Positions 7,358 to 14,654 of a DNA stretch of 36,284 bases are shown piece after piece. Below the pieces are notes generated by a model, which worked only from the letters and a program-made list of their open reading frames with translations, made no database searches and was not told where the DNA came from. A program made the position numbers and the translations under genes. The stretch is taken from positions 1-36,284 of IMG/VR virus record IMGVR_UViG_3300010885_061583; one strand, given 5' to 3'. How positions within the stretch are numbered: position 1 is the first letter of the stretch; the number at the start of each line of letters is the position of its first letter. This DNA is from a virus.

Positions 7358-8713
7358 TTATGAGTCAGTTTTTGGTTCTGCTAGTTTTTCTAAAGTATTT
7401 TGAGCCTCTTGAACTGCTTGTTGGATATTTTCAGTGGCAAAATGGTCAGGGTTTACTTCAGTGAGTGTAAGAGTTTCGTACTTAACCTTAAAGGTACAAT
7501 GTCCGTAGTTAACACCAAACCTGTTCTTCTGCATACCGAGATGTATAAGTCCAAGCTCCTTATCTTCTGCTTCCTGCCAGAGAGAGCAAATAACATCACA
7601 AGTGGCAGCAAGACCAATACTCTCTGAAATGCCCTCCATCCCTGGTGATGTTGTATTAAATGCTCCACGGTTTAATTGAGACGCCGTAACAAACGGTATA
7701 TTATATTTAAATGAGAGAGCTCTTAATTGTTCAGCTATTTCTTTAATTTCAGCGTATGAATTAAGATTCTTACCAATAGGCTTTAGAAGGTTAATATAAT
7801 CAATAATAACAACCTCGGGAATAAACCCCTTATGTTTTAGTTTATCAATGTACCCGTCGACGTGGCGCACTGTAATAGTCTTTGGAGCGTACTCTTTAAT
7901 AATCAATTTTGAATCTAACTGCTTTTCAATATGATTTACTTGCTGCTTTAACTCATCTGTATAAACTTTTAATTCGTTGTGAGGTATCTGAGTAAGCTGT
8001 GCACTAATACGTTTTGCATACATAAACTGTGACATCTCTAAAGAGATAAGAAGTACATTCTTACCCTTCATTACCATATTAGCTGCTAAATTACCCAAGA
8101 AAATACTCTTACCGATATTTACTTGTCCTACTAAACACGAAAGCGTTTTAGGGAATAAGCCACCCTCGAGCCGTTCATCCAAAAACTTCCAACCCGTAGG
8201 TATTGGATTATAGATCTTGGTAAGCTCCTTAATATGTTCGTCAATATCTTCAAAGTACCACGAACCCATATCTTCTGATAAGGTTATGTTATAAGCTTTT
8301 TCAAATTGCTGCAGTGTCTCTGCAGGATCAGCTTTACCTTGAGCATACTTTTCAGCGGTCTCAACAATCGTCTTATACAAACAACGCTCTTTTAAAAATC
8401 GTTCTGTATTAACAAGAAGCTCCTCTTTATTAAACTTTGTATCAAGCTCTTTAAACTTTGCAGCTACTTCGTTAAATGCTTTCTTTTCTTCATCAGATGT
8501 AAGACGGGCCTTTAATTCAGTAACAGTAGGGCAGGCACCTCTTTCATTAAAGTATTTTGCAATAGCTTTAAAGATTGTCTTAATATTGCTATCATTAAAA
8601 TAATCAGGATCTGTATACTCAATAATTGAAGAGAGATACTCTTGACTTAAGAGAGAATTAAATAGAATTATATTCTCGTAGTAGTCGAGATCGAGTTTAG
8701 ATTGATCAGACAT
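7358..8713 (-). CDS. gp41: Replicative DNA helicase gp41 (DnaB family)
   Basis: This 451-residue hexameric 5'-3' helicase unwinds the fork and, in T4, works with the gp61 primase. The N-terminal helical domain covers about 1-150 and the RecA-like motor follows. Walker A GQVNIGKS is at 196-203, the DnaB motif LLISLEMS at 221-228, Walker B VVIIDYINLL at 301-310 and a TASQLNRGAF motif near 343-353. All are standard for DnaB/gp41. The ATG overlaps the uvsX stop by one base (TAATG), which keeps the T4 uvsX-then-41 order without gene 40. The primase gene is not in this window. Confidence 0.95.
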   Translation of the reverse strand: MSDQSKLDLDYYENIILFNSLLSQEYLSSIIEYTDPDYFNDSNIKTIFKAIAKYFNERGACPTVTELKARLTSDEEKKAFNEVAAKFKELDTKFNKEELLVNTERFLKERCLYKTIVETAEKYAQGKADPAETLQQFEKAYNITLSEDMGSWYFEDIDEHIKELTKIYNPIPTGWKFLDERLEGGLFPKTLSCLVGQVNIGKSIFLGNLAANMVMKGKNVLLISLEMSQFMYAKRISAQLTQIPHNELKVYTDELKQQVNHIEKQLDSKLIIKEYAPKTITVRHVDGYIDKLKHKGFIPEVVIIDYINLLKPIGKNLNSYAEIKEIAEQLRALSFKYNIPFVTASQLNRGAFNTTSPGMEGISESIGLAATCDVICSLWQEAEDKELGLIHLGMQKNRFGVNYGHCTFKVKYETLTLTEVNPDHFATENIQQAVQEAQNTLEKLAEPKTDS

Positions 8714-9816
8714 TAATCAATGTTATTAACTTCTTCTTCGATATCAACAGAAGATGTTGTACCGTAGCAAAGTTGTTCTTGAAGAGTCTGCTCAAGAACA
8801 GGCATAATGGTTTCCCAAAATTTAGGATCCTTTTCAAGGTCTTTTCTATAACCAAGACTTTCACCTTTGTACATTACAGTCCGTCCCGGCTTTTCAATTA
8901 CCCCGAACGCTTCAGCAATTTCAAACAAACCGGTATGTTTATCTAAGCCGGTCTTAAAGTTAAGATAAAGCTCAGTTTTGAGATAAGAAGGAACAAAACG
9001 ATTTTTAACCGTCATTGCACCAAGAGTTACACCAGAGATATTATGCGAAATTGCTACAGATTGCTCATTAGGATTTTCACTACTTTTTTCGTTTCGTGTG
9101 CTAAGCTGTACTAATACAGAAGCAAGATAAATCGGTCCTTTACCACCGCTTTGAGTTTTAACAAGTGTAGGAAACATTTCCATGCCTTCGTAAATGTGAT
9201 TGCTAAACAGGATGGGCACTTTAGCTTTAGCTGCCTTATACGTCAAAGTACGCATCATAGATTTAATAGCTTTAGCTCTTTGTCCTACATCTGAAGCCTC
9301 TTTACCAGCGGACGCATCTCTAATTTCTTTAGCGCTAGCAAGGTTACCAAGAGAATCAATAGCCACAATAAATTTAAGATCAGGGTTATCTGCTTTAATT
9401 ACATTATCGAGAAAAGCACACATTTGGTTACGGCAATCTTCAATAGTCTCAACAGGGTAATATTTAGCTCTAGACGTATCGATACCAGCACCTTCAGCAC
9501 TTTTTTTATCTACGGCTACCTCTGAATCCCAAATTACAGGTATGTAACCTTTCTTTTGAGCGTTAGCCATAATTTTATTCATAATAAGAGTCTTACCTGC
9601 CATAGAGGGACCGGCAAAACCGGTGATACGGCCACCTGGAATACCTTTATACAATGAACCGCTGATAATTGCATTGAGGGCATAAGAGCCTGTATCAATC
9701 CAATCTTCAGCGGTTGAAAGTGTACTCGCATCGAGTACAGCTGCATCAGGGTTTAAATCATCAACAGACTTAAATATGTCTTTGAGGCCGGCTAACGGAT
9801 TATCTTTTTTTGCCAT
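8713..9816 (-). CDS. uvsX: UvsX recombinase (RecA family)
   Basis: UvsX forms filaments on ssDNA and drives strand exchange for recombination-dependent replication. The 367 residues carry Walker A GPSMAGKT at 69-76, a DSEVAVDKKSAEG segment at 97-109 and Walker B FIVAIDSLGN at 149-158. A KTQSGGKGP loop then gives the DNA-contacting Gly-rich turn. An acidic C-terminal tail (DIEEEVNNID) completes it. Length fits T4 UvsX (about 390). The gene follows a 35-nt gap that holds CAATAGGTGTATG, whose AGG is one of the few weak Shine-Dalgarno-like sequences in the window. Confidence 0.95.
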   Translation of the reverse strand: MAKKDNPLAGLKDIFKSVDDLNPDAAVLDASTLSTAEDWIDTGSYALNAIISGSLYKGIPGGRITGFAGPSMAGKTLIMNKIMANAQKKGYIPVIWDSEVAVDKKSAEGAGIDTSRAKYYPVETIEDCRNQMCAFLDNVIKADNPDLKFIVAIDSLGNLASAKEIRDASAGKEASDVGQRAKAIKSMMRTLTYKAAKAKVPILFSNHIYEGMEMFPTLVKTQSGGKGPIYLASVLVQLSTRNEKSSENPNEQSVAISHNISGVTLGAMTVKNRFVPSYLKTELYLNFKTGLDKHTGLFEIAEAFGVIEKPGRTVMYKGESLGYRKDLEKDPKFWETIMPVLEQTLQEQLCYGTTSSVDIEEEVNNID

Positions 9817-9851
9817 ACACCTATTGTGAATGAACCTTTAAAGAATGCAAC

Positions 9852-10226
9852 TTAATCATCAAATAACTTTATTACCTCGGCTTGACCTTGTGGTTGCTGA
9901 GGAGCAGGTGCTGGGCCAGCTGCAAAAATTTGACGATATTGAGCTTCAAGCTTAAAGTCAAATGTCACATCTACTGCTTCAGTAATATTTGCTCTGTTGT
10001 ATTTCCAAAGAGTGCCAGTATCTTTATCAGCCAAAAACTCTTTAAAAAATAAAGGAAGAATTTGGAGCTGTAGTTGTCCGGTTTGCTGATTGGGCATAAT
10101 ATGAACAACGGCTGGATTCTTAATAGCTAGAACCGCATCATTTGTTTCAGCATCTGCTCTTTCGCCAAGAATTGTTCTACCGACAGTGTCGAAGAATACT
10201 ACGATTTTATTTTCTGTGTTTGCCAT
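9852..10226 (-). CDS. Hypothetical protein upstream of uvsX, 124 residues
   Basis: This small protein has a beta-rich pattern (KIVVFFDTVGRTILGE, VVHIMPN, GQLQLQILPLFFKEFLAD), then a likely helix with ITEAVDVTFDFKLEAQYRQIF, and a short Ala/Pro/Gln linker ending in an acidic VIKLFDD tail. The tail resembles acidic C-termini that recruit replication partners, as in gp32, though this is inference. I do not recognise the family from motifs. It lies between the queF cluster and uvsX and begins after a 35-nt gap containing TATAAATT, so it may start its own transcription unit. It is cytoplasmic, with no membrane segment. A recombination or replication accessory role is suggested only by context. Confidence 0.75.
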   Translation of the reverse strand: MANTENKIVVFFDTVGRTILGERADAETNDAVLAIKNPAVVHIMPNQQTGQLQLQILPLFFKEFLADKDTGTLWKYNRANITEAVDVTFDFKLEAQYRQIFAAGPAPAPQQPQGQAEVIKLFDD

Positions 10227-10235
10227 AATGTATAT

Positions 10236-10243
10236 AATTTATA
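10236..10243 (-). promoter_or_regulatory. Weak candidate promoter upstream of the 124-residue protein
   Basis: TATAAATT on the minus strand lies 9 nt before the ATG at 10226, in the gap after queF. It differs from the T4 late consensus only at the last base. The spacing equals that before the 3520 gene and is close to that before gp17. The neighbourhood is replication genes rather than late genes, so this may be a middle promoter or chance in AT-rich DNA. Confidence 0.25.
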
Positions 10244-10261
10244 TTTGTTGAGTCTAAAGTT

Positions 10262-11206
10262 CTACTGACCCATTGCTTTTTTTGTATAATATTTTGTATT
10301 ATACAAAACTGGTGGCAGCATATCAAAGGAGGTTGCCCGGGTTGGATTAATATCTAAAGAGCCTCTCCTAGAGTAGAGCAAGGTAACGCAACATGATTCT
10401 ACTTCAGGGTACTTCATAATTTCGGTATAAAGCTTCTCAGCACAAAACTCATGAAACTCGTTAACCTCTCTTAACGAGACTATTTGCTTAAAAAGTGTTT
10501 CTGGTTTGACCACACAATCAAGCGTATTAATTGAAATGTATGCTGCACCGGTATCTTTCTGCTTTGTATGTCTACAGCGGGATCTAAGAGCATTAGTAAA
10601 AAATTGATTCTTAAATAAAGCTTTATCATTTTTTATACTATAACCATAAGGGCTAAACTTAACTCTTTCAAACTCTAAATGGTTTTTTTCAGCATTGTAG
10701 TCATCAATAACTATATGCCCTAAATCAGCACCTAAAAAAGTTTGAAAATCAATATAACCTGCCATAGGAAATATACCGCATGCATCATCTCCTGATTTAA
10801 AAAATTTAACATCTACGTCTGTTTTAAGGGCTTCCTTAAGATCTTTCCGGACCTGGTCTTCGTAGTTAGCAACAGCTTCATCTACAGTAGATCCCATTTT
10901 ACACATATCAAATGTATTAAGATAAAGCTTAGCTGACTTTGACTCAACCATAAACTCGGAGTCAGAAGAATAGGTGTACTTTAAAGTGCCTGCAATAGGT
11001 GCACCATTCTCTAAAAGGAAAGTAGCTTCATGACAGTGCCAAGTGTCATAGCCAACGAATTCATCTCCTTTAATATCCCAGCCGTCTCGTGCTAATTTAC
11101 GAGGCATAGGGTTAAGTAGTGTTGGGTCAAATTGCTCGGTATAGACCGCATAAGATGCGGATGAACCAAGCGTTTTAGATGCAATATCGGTTAGGTTTGT
11201 GCTCAT
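10262..11206 (-). CDS. queF: QueF, NADPH-dependent preQ0 reductase (long form)
   Basis: QueF reduces the nitrile of preQ0 to the aminomethyl group of preQ1. The 314-residue sequence has the long, two-fold tunnelling architecture of E. coli QueF. The substrate motif ESKSAKLYLNTF lies at 88-99. The catalytic Cys is C211 in ALRSRCRHTKQKDTG, with the paired acid D218. A FHEFCAEKLY motif lies at 251-260 and a YSRRGSLDINPTR motif at 278-290. Every hallmark is present, so it should be active. It overlaps the upstream kinase gene by one base. In a phage with a DpdA-like enzyme, preQ1 is the likely base put into DNA. Confidence 0.96.
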   Translation of the reverse strand: MSTNLTDIASKTLGSSASYAVYTEQFDPTLLNPMPRKLARDGWDIKGDEFVGYDTWHCHEATFLLENGAPIAGTLKYTYSSDSEFMVESKSAKLYLNTFDMCKMGSTVDEAVANYEDQVRKDLKEALKTDVDVKFFKSGDDACGIFPMAGYIDFQTFLGADLGHIVIDDYNAEKNHLEFERVKFSPYGYSIKNDKALFKNQFFTNALRSRCRHTKQKDTGAAYISINTLDCVVKPETLFKQIVSLREVNEFHEFCAEKLYTEIMKYPEVESCCVTLLYSRRGSLDINPTRATSFDMLPPVLYNTKYYTKKAMGQ

Positions 11207-11751
11207 TATTTTAAATATTTTTTAATAGTTTTCATTCTCTCTTCTACAGAGCCACTAAGTCTTACTACTTTATCTCTATTCCACGGAGACATTTTATAAT
11301 CAATTAAGTCTTCAAAAATATCAATAACATCTGCTCTAAAGTTTTTATCAGTACCTCTCTCTCCGTCATCCACTAACTTCACGTCAAAAGGATCCGTATA
11401 AAAAACTAAATCAAGTTTATTAAACAAAGTACTAAACACAGCATTAAAAGCTTCTAGTACACTATGATTTACTTTCTTATTGTTAACTTGATACTTCGTA
11501 TAAACATATCCGTCTAAAATACATCTATCTAAAATTAAATTTTCTTCAGTTCTTAAATGATTCTTAATATGCTCAGCCAAAATATACAATTGAGTCTCAG
11601 ATCCACCCGCTTCATTAATCTTAACATCATAAGACTTACGAACGTAACGAGTAACTTCATCTACAAATTTATAATCTTTGTAAATTAACTTACACTCATT
11701 TAATAAAGTAGTCTTACCAGTACTCTGAGCTCCTGTAAATGATACTCTCAT
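11206..11751 (-). CDS. P-loop kinase/ATPase (AAA_28 or NadR-kinase-like) in the 7-deazaguanine cluster
   Basis: This 181-residue protein starts MRVSFTGAQSTGKTT, with Walker A at 7-14. It continues with a nucleoside-kinase-like pattern: LILDRCILDGYVYTKY around 97-112, LVFYTDPFDVKLVDDGERG near 135-153, and a basic C-terminal RDKVVRLSGSVEER. This resembles the kinase domain of NadR and the AAA_28 family. Its place between QueF and the formyltransferase, with a TAATG-type 1-nt overlap to queF, suggests it belongs to the DNA-modification pathway, perhaps phosphorylating a precursor. It could equally be an unrelated nucleotide kinase. The substrate cannot be read from sequence. Confidence 0.8.
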   Translation of the reverse strand: MRVSFTGAQSTGKTTLLNECKLIYKDYKFVDEVTRYVRKSYDVKINEAGGSETQLYILAEHIKNHLRTEENLILDRCILDGYVYTKYQVNNKKVNHSVLEAFNAVFSTLFNKLDLVFYTDPFDVKLVDDGERGTDKNFRADVIDIFEDLIDYKMSPWNRDKVVRLSGSVEERMKTIKKYLK

Positions 11752-11760
11752 ATATCTCTA

Positions 11761-12297
11761 TTATAATCTATCTTTTAAAAATTGACACCATAAATTTGAA
11801 GCTTCTCTATGAGTCTCTTTAAATATTTGATCTAAAGTATATCCTTTAACACTAAAACTATTTTCTGCTAATATTTCACCAGCATCAAGTTCAGGTATAC
11901 ATTTATGTATTGTATTACCAGAATATTCTAACCCCATATTAAATGTTCTTATTTGAGGATCTTTACCTTTTAAGAACTCATACTTAGATAAAGGAGCAGG
12001 ATGTAAATTATAAATTTCAAACTTATCACATATCTCAGGAGGTACTATTCTTAACCAGCCGTGTAATGTTACAAAGGAATTTTCAGGTATAGCTGTTAAA
12101 TACTCTTCAATTGTAGGCTTGTTAGGCGGTAAAAATATAATGCGATCAAAAAACTCATCAAGCAAGTTTTGATTGATAGTATCAATATTTTCAATAAGCT
12201 TATTCGTTATAATTACATCAGGAGCTTTTTTAAGAGCTTTAGATACATTGTAAATATCAGAGCCTGTCTGACTGAATAGTGTTACCCAGGGTCTCAT
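11761..12297 (-). CDS. Formyltransferase-fold enzyme (PurN/Fmt-like) next to DpdA
   Basis: I chose ATG at 12297, which overlaps the dpdA stop as ATGA; a TTG two codons upstream is possible. The 178 residues match the 10-formyltetrahydrofolate-dependent transferase fold. The catalytic triad of that fold is visible as N97 and H99 in YNLHPAPLSKY and D138 in PELDAGEIL. A LHGWLRIVPPE strand at 79-89 precedes them, and GNTIHKC at 127-133 matches the conserved beta strand. Known members formylate GAR or Met-tRNA. The usual C-terminal tRNA-binding domain of Fmt is absent. Coupling with dpdA and QueF suggests that it formylates the amine of preQ1, free or in DNA. That substrate is inference. Confidence 0.85.
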   Translation of the reverse strand: MRPWVTLFSQTGSDIYNVSKALKKAPDVIITNKLIENIDTINQNLLDEFFDRIIFLPPNKPTIEEYLTAIPENSFVTLHGWLRIVPPEICDKFEIYNLHPAPLSKYEFLKGKDPQIRTFNMGLEYSGNTIHKCIPELDAGEILAENSFSVKGYTLDQIFKETHREASNLWCQFLKDRL

Positions 12298-13124
12298 CGG
12301 CAAAGCTGTCTAAATTGCGTTACGTTGTAAAATGAATCAGCAATTTGTTGCTCAGTTAATTCAGCATCAATAAAGTCAATAAGTTTAACCGACCACTTTT
12401 CTGATAAGCCGTAATTAGGTTCGTATTTTTTACCTAAGATACCTGCAACAATAGGGTTAGATGTATCAATAGTTTCAATATACTCTGCAAGATCGTTATC
12501 CTTATAAAGGGCAAACTCCCATGGGACACTACACCCAAGAAGATGATGTGGTTTCTCAACATCTAGAACGTCATCGTTGTAAAGATCATTCAACAGCTTA
12601 ACACGACCTAAAGCATATTTAAACCACTTGTTTTCTTCAAGCTTATTAACATAACCCGGTAAGTTAAGATCTCCGTAAACGTAATTGTCGAGGTAATAAG
12701 AATAGTCAAAAGAAATAGCTACTTTATCTACTCTTGGTGCCACATACTGATAACAATCGACAATATCTTGGTATGACTTACCTTGAACAACACCAATCTT
12801 ACGACCAGGTAAATCAGGATACTTTGTTAAGAAGTTATTTAAAGACATGCAAGTATTAGTAACATCTTCTAATACATCCGGGATAACGTACTCGTAAGGC
12901 TTGAGCTCTTTAACCCAATATGCAAACTGATCTGGATCAAATGCTGTACCTAGCTCAAAAATAGAATTATCTAAGAGCACTCTACGTCCATGCTCGACAG
13001 ATTTAAAATAAAAGTCTTTGTACTTTTGATTCTCAGGAAGTAGATGTACTAAACAATAATCATAGTCATTGTAGCTCCAAGAGTAAGGAAGTAACGATAC
13101 GGGTGTTTCGTGTGAGATAAGCAT
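12294..13124 (-). CDS. dpdA: DpdA-like DNA 7-deazaguanine transglycosylase (TGT family)
   Basis: Enzymes of this family swap a guanine for a 7-deazaguanine base; phage DpdA proteins do this in DNA. The 276 residues show a TIM-barrel TGT pattern. RVLLDNSIFELG at 48-59 matches the DpdA 'LDNGAFE' motif with D52, and YVIPDVLED at 79-87 carries an active-site Asp (D83). IGVVQGKS at 110-117 is the 'QG' motif, KVAISFD follows at 134-140, and HHLLGCSVP at 193-201 is the 'HLLG' base-pocket motif. The zinc-binding end of bacterial TGT is absent, as in phage DpdA. It is followed by the formyltransferase with an ATGA overlap and preceded by gp43B. DNA rather than tRNA as target is inferred from family and context. 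Confidence 0.85.
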   Translation of the reverse strand: MLISHETPVSLLPYSWSYNDYDYCLVHLLPENQKYKDFYFKSVEHGRRVLLDNSIFELGTAFDPDQFAYWVKELKPYEYVIPDVLEDVTNTCMSLNNFLTKYPDLPGRKIGVVQGKSYQDIVDCYQYVAPRVDKVAISFDYSYYLDNYVYGDLNLPGYVNKLEENKWFKYALGRVKLLNDLYNDDVLDVEKPHHLLGCSVPWEFALYKDNDLAEYIETIDTSNPIVAGILGKKYEPNYGLSEKWSVKLIDFIDAELTEQQIADSFYNVTQFRQLCR

Positions 13125-13139
13125 AGTTAAAATAATAAA

Positions 13140-14654
13140 TCAATCTCCAAATAAATCAAATAAATCCGTTTGAACTTCTTTACCAATTCGAGGTATTCTC
13201 CATCCAATTGCATCATAAACAGCTTCGATAGGTGGTACAACAATTTTACCGAACATCTTATCGTAGTCAATCTTAATTTCGTGAAATTCTTTCGGATACT
13301 CACTACTAAAACCTACTGCATCTAAACCGTAAGGGTTCTTCATAGCATAAAAAAACTTAATCTTTTGCCCAGAGGTAATCTTTTCGTACTTTTTTTGTAT
13401 ATTCATCTTCTCTAAGAGAAAATTGTAAGCTAGAGCAGCTTTAACGTGACAGGGTGTACCTTTGTTAAATTTATGTAAAGAAGCTTCAGCAGAATATTTT
13501 TCTAATTCTTTAGCCGCTTTACGAAAAGCAGCTTCAGATATATCAAGCGTTTTAAAATGGTCATAAGCTTCACGAAATACCTCGTTAGTTTTTTTTACAT
13601 CCTTTGAAAGAAAAGCTGTATCAATAGTCTTCTTGATAAGAGCTTTAACCTCTTTCGGTGTTGTTGATCGAGCTAACTCTACTCCTACGTATTTAAACTT
13701 ACTAGTAGGAACGCCCTCTTCATCAAGGATATGAAGAATATAACGCTTCTTCATTAAGAATGAACCTACGTCAGCAATAGCTTCACGCTTAAACTCAAAT
13801 CTTGGATCTGCAGAGTTAAGATCAGTCTTAGCCCAATTAATAATCTCTTTGTTGAGATGATCTCCCATTGCATCAACAATCTTATGCACCTCTGGAGTAA
13901 TAACATTATCAATAGTAAGCGGTATATTAAGCTTAGTAAGAATCGGTTGAATGGTGGTATAAAGCGAGTCGGTATCTCCTGCCAGGATTAAAGACTCAGT
14001 TACCCCGAACTTCTCTTTAGCCCATTTATCAATAATAGCGGCTCCAGCCTTAGCAACGGCTTGACCTGTAAGAGTAATAGACGAAGCGTTATCAATATCC
14101 ATAAACGCTGAATGTTTATTAGCAAACGTACCGTAAATAGAGTTGAGAAGAATCTTCAACGTATATTGCAGCGTATCGAAGTATTGAATCTGAGCGACGG
14201 TTTCATTATCTTTCTTCTTTGTCTTTTTAAGCTTAATCATCTCATTACGAGCATAAACTCGCTCGTCATAGATGCTATTAATCAAATTAGGACAAACCCC
14301 TTTAAACTTTTGAGAGTAAAGAACACCTGCTTTAGATAGAGCTACATTTTCATCTTTTAAAAACGTCCTAAGTTTATCAACAGTCACTTTAAATATGCCA
14401 CCTGACTCAAGTCTAATCTCTACATCTTTGTCGTATTCAGGATCACCTGTAACAATTTTACCAAGTTTAGTCTCTGAACCAATGTTAAGAGTAATAATGG
14501 TATTAGTATACAGAGAGTTAACGTCAAACGATACAATAGCTTCTTTAAGACCTCTTTCAGGGTCTCGTACAAAACCACCCTCTAAAGACTCACGATCTGT
14601 TTCATTCTTAAAAGTAGGTATGATGTATCCTTGTTTTTGTGCCTGTAGCGTCAT
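13140..14654 (-). CDS. gp43B: DNA polymerase family B, C-terminal polymerase part (gp43B)
   Basis: This 504-residue protein is the polymerase half of a split T4-type gp43. Motif A is SFDVNSLYTNTI at about 42-53 with metal ligand D44. Motif B KILLNSIYGTFAN is at 167-179, and motif C AGDTDSLY at 225-232 carries D227 and D229. The C-terminus ends VQTDLFDLFGD, a clamp-binding peptide like the T4 gp43 SLFDMF end. Motif A reads SLYT where most family B enzymes have SLYP. It starts at ATG 14654, overlapping the gp43A stop as ATGA. The exonuclease domain is in gp43A, so the two products should assemble. Together the parts total 848 residues, near the T4 length of 898. Confidence 0.94.
   Translation of the reverse strand: MTLQAQKQGYIIPTFKNETDRESLEGGFVRDPERGLKEAIVSFDVNSLYTNTIITLNIGSETKLGKIVTGDPEYDKDVEIRLESGGIFKVTVDKLRTFLKDENVALSKAGVLYSQKFKGVCPNLINSIYDERVYARNEMIKLKKTKKKDNETVAQIQYFDTLQYTLKILLNSIYGTFANKHSAFMDIDNASSITLTGQAVAKAGAAIIDKWAKEKFGVTESLILAGDTDSLYTTIQPILTKLNIPLTIDNVITPEVHKIVDAMGDHLNKEIINWAKTDLNSADPRFEFKREAIADVGSFLMKKRYILHILDEEGVPTSKFKYVGVELARSTTPKEVKALIKKTIDTAFLSKDVKKTNEVFREAYDHFKTLDISEAAFRKAAKELEKYSAEASLHKFNKGTPCHVKAALAYNFLLEKMNIQKKYEKITSGQKIKFFYAMKNPYGLDAVGFSSEYPKEFHEIKIDYDKMFGKIVVPPIEAVYDAIGWRIPRIGKEVQTDLFDLFGD

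Noticed and set aside
14651-14654. Split intein or intron remnant at the polymerase break
   Set aside because: No intein block or extra sequence is present; the two protein parts abut exactly.
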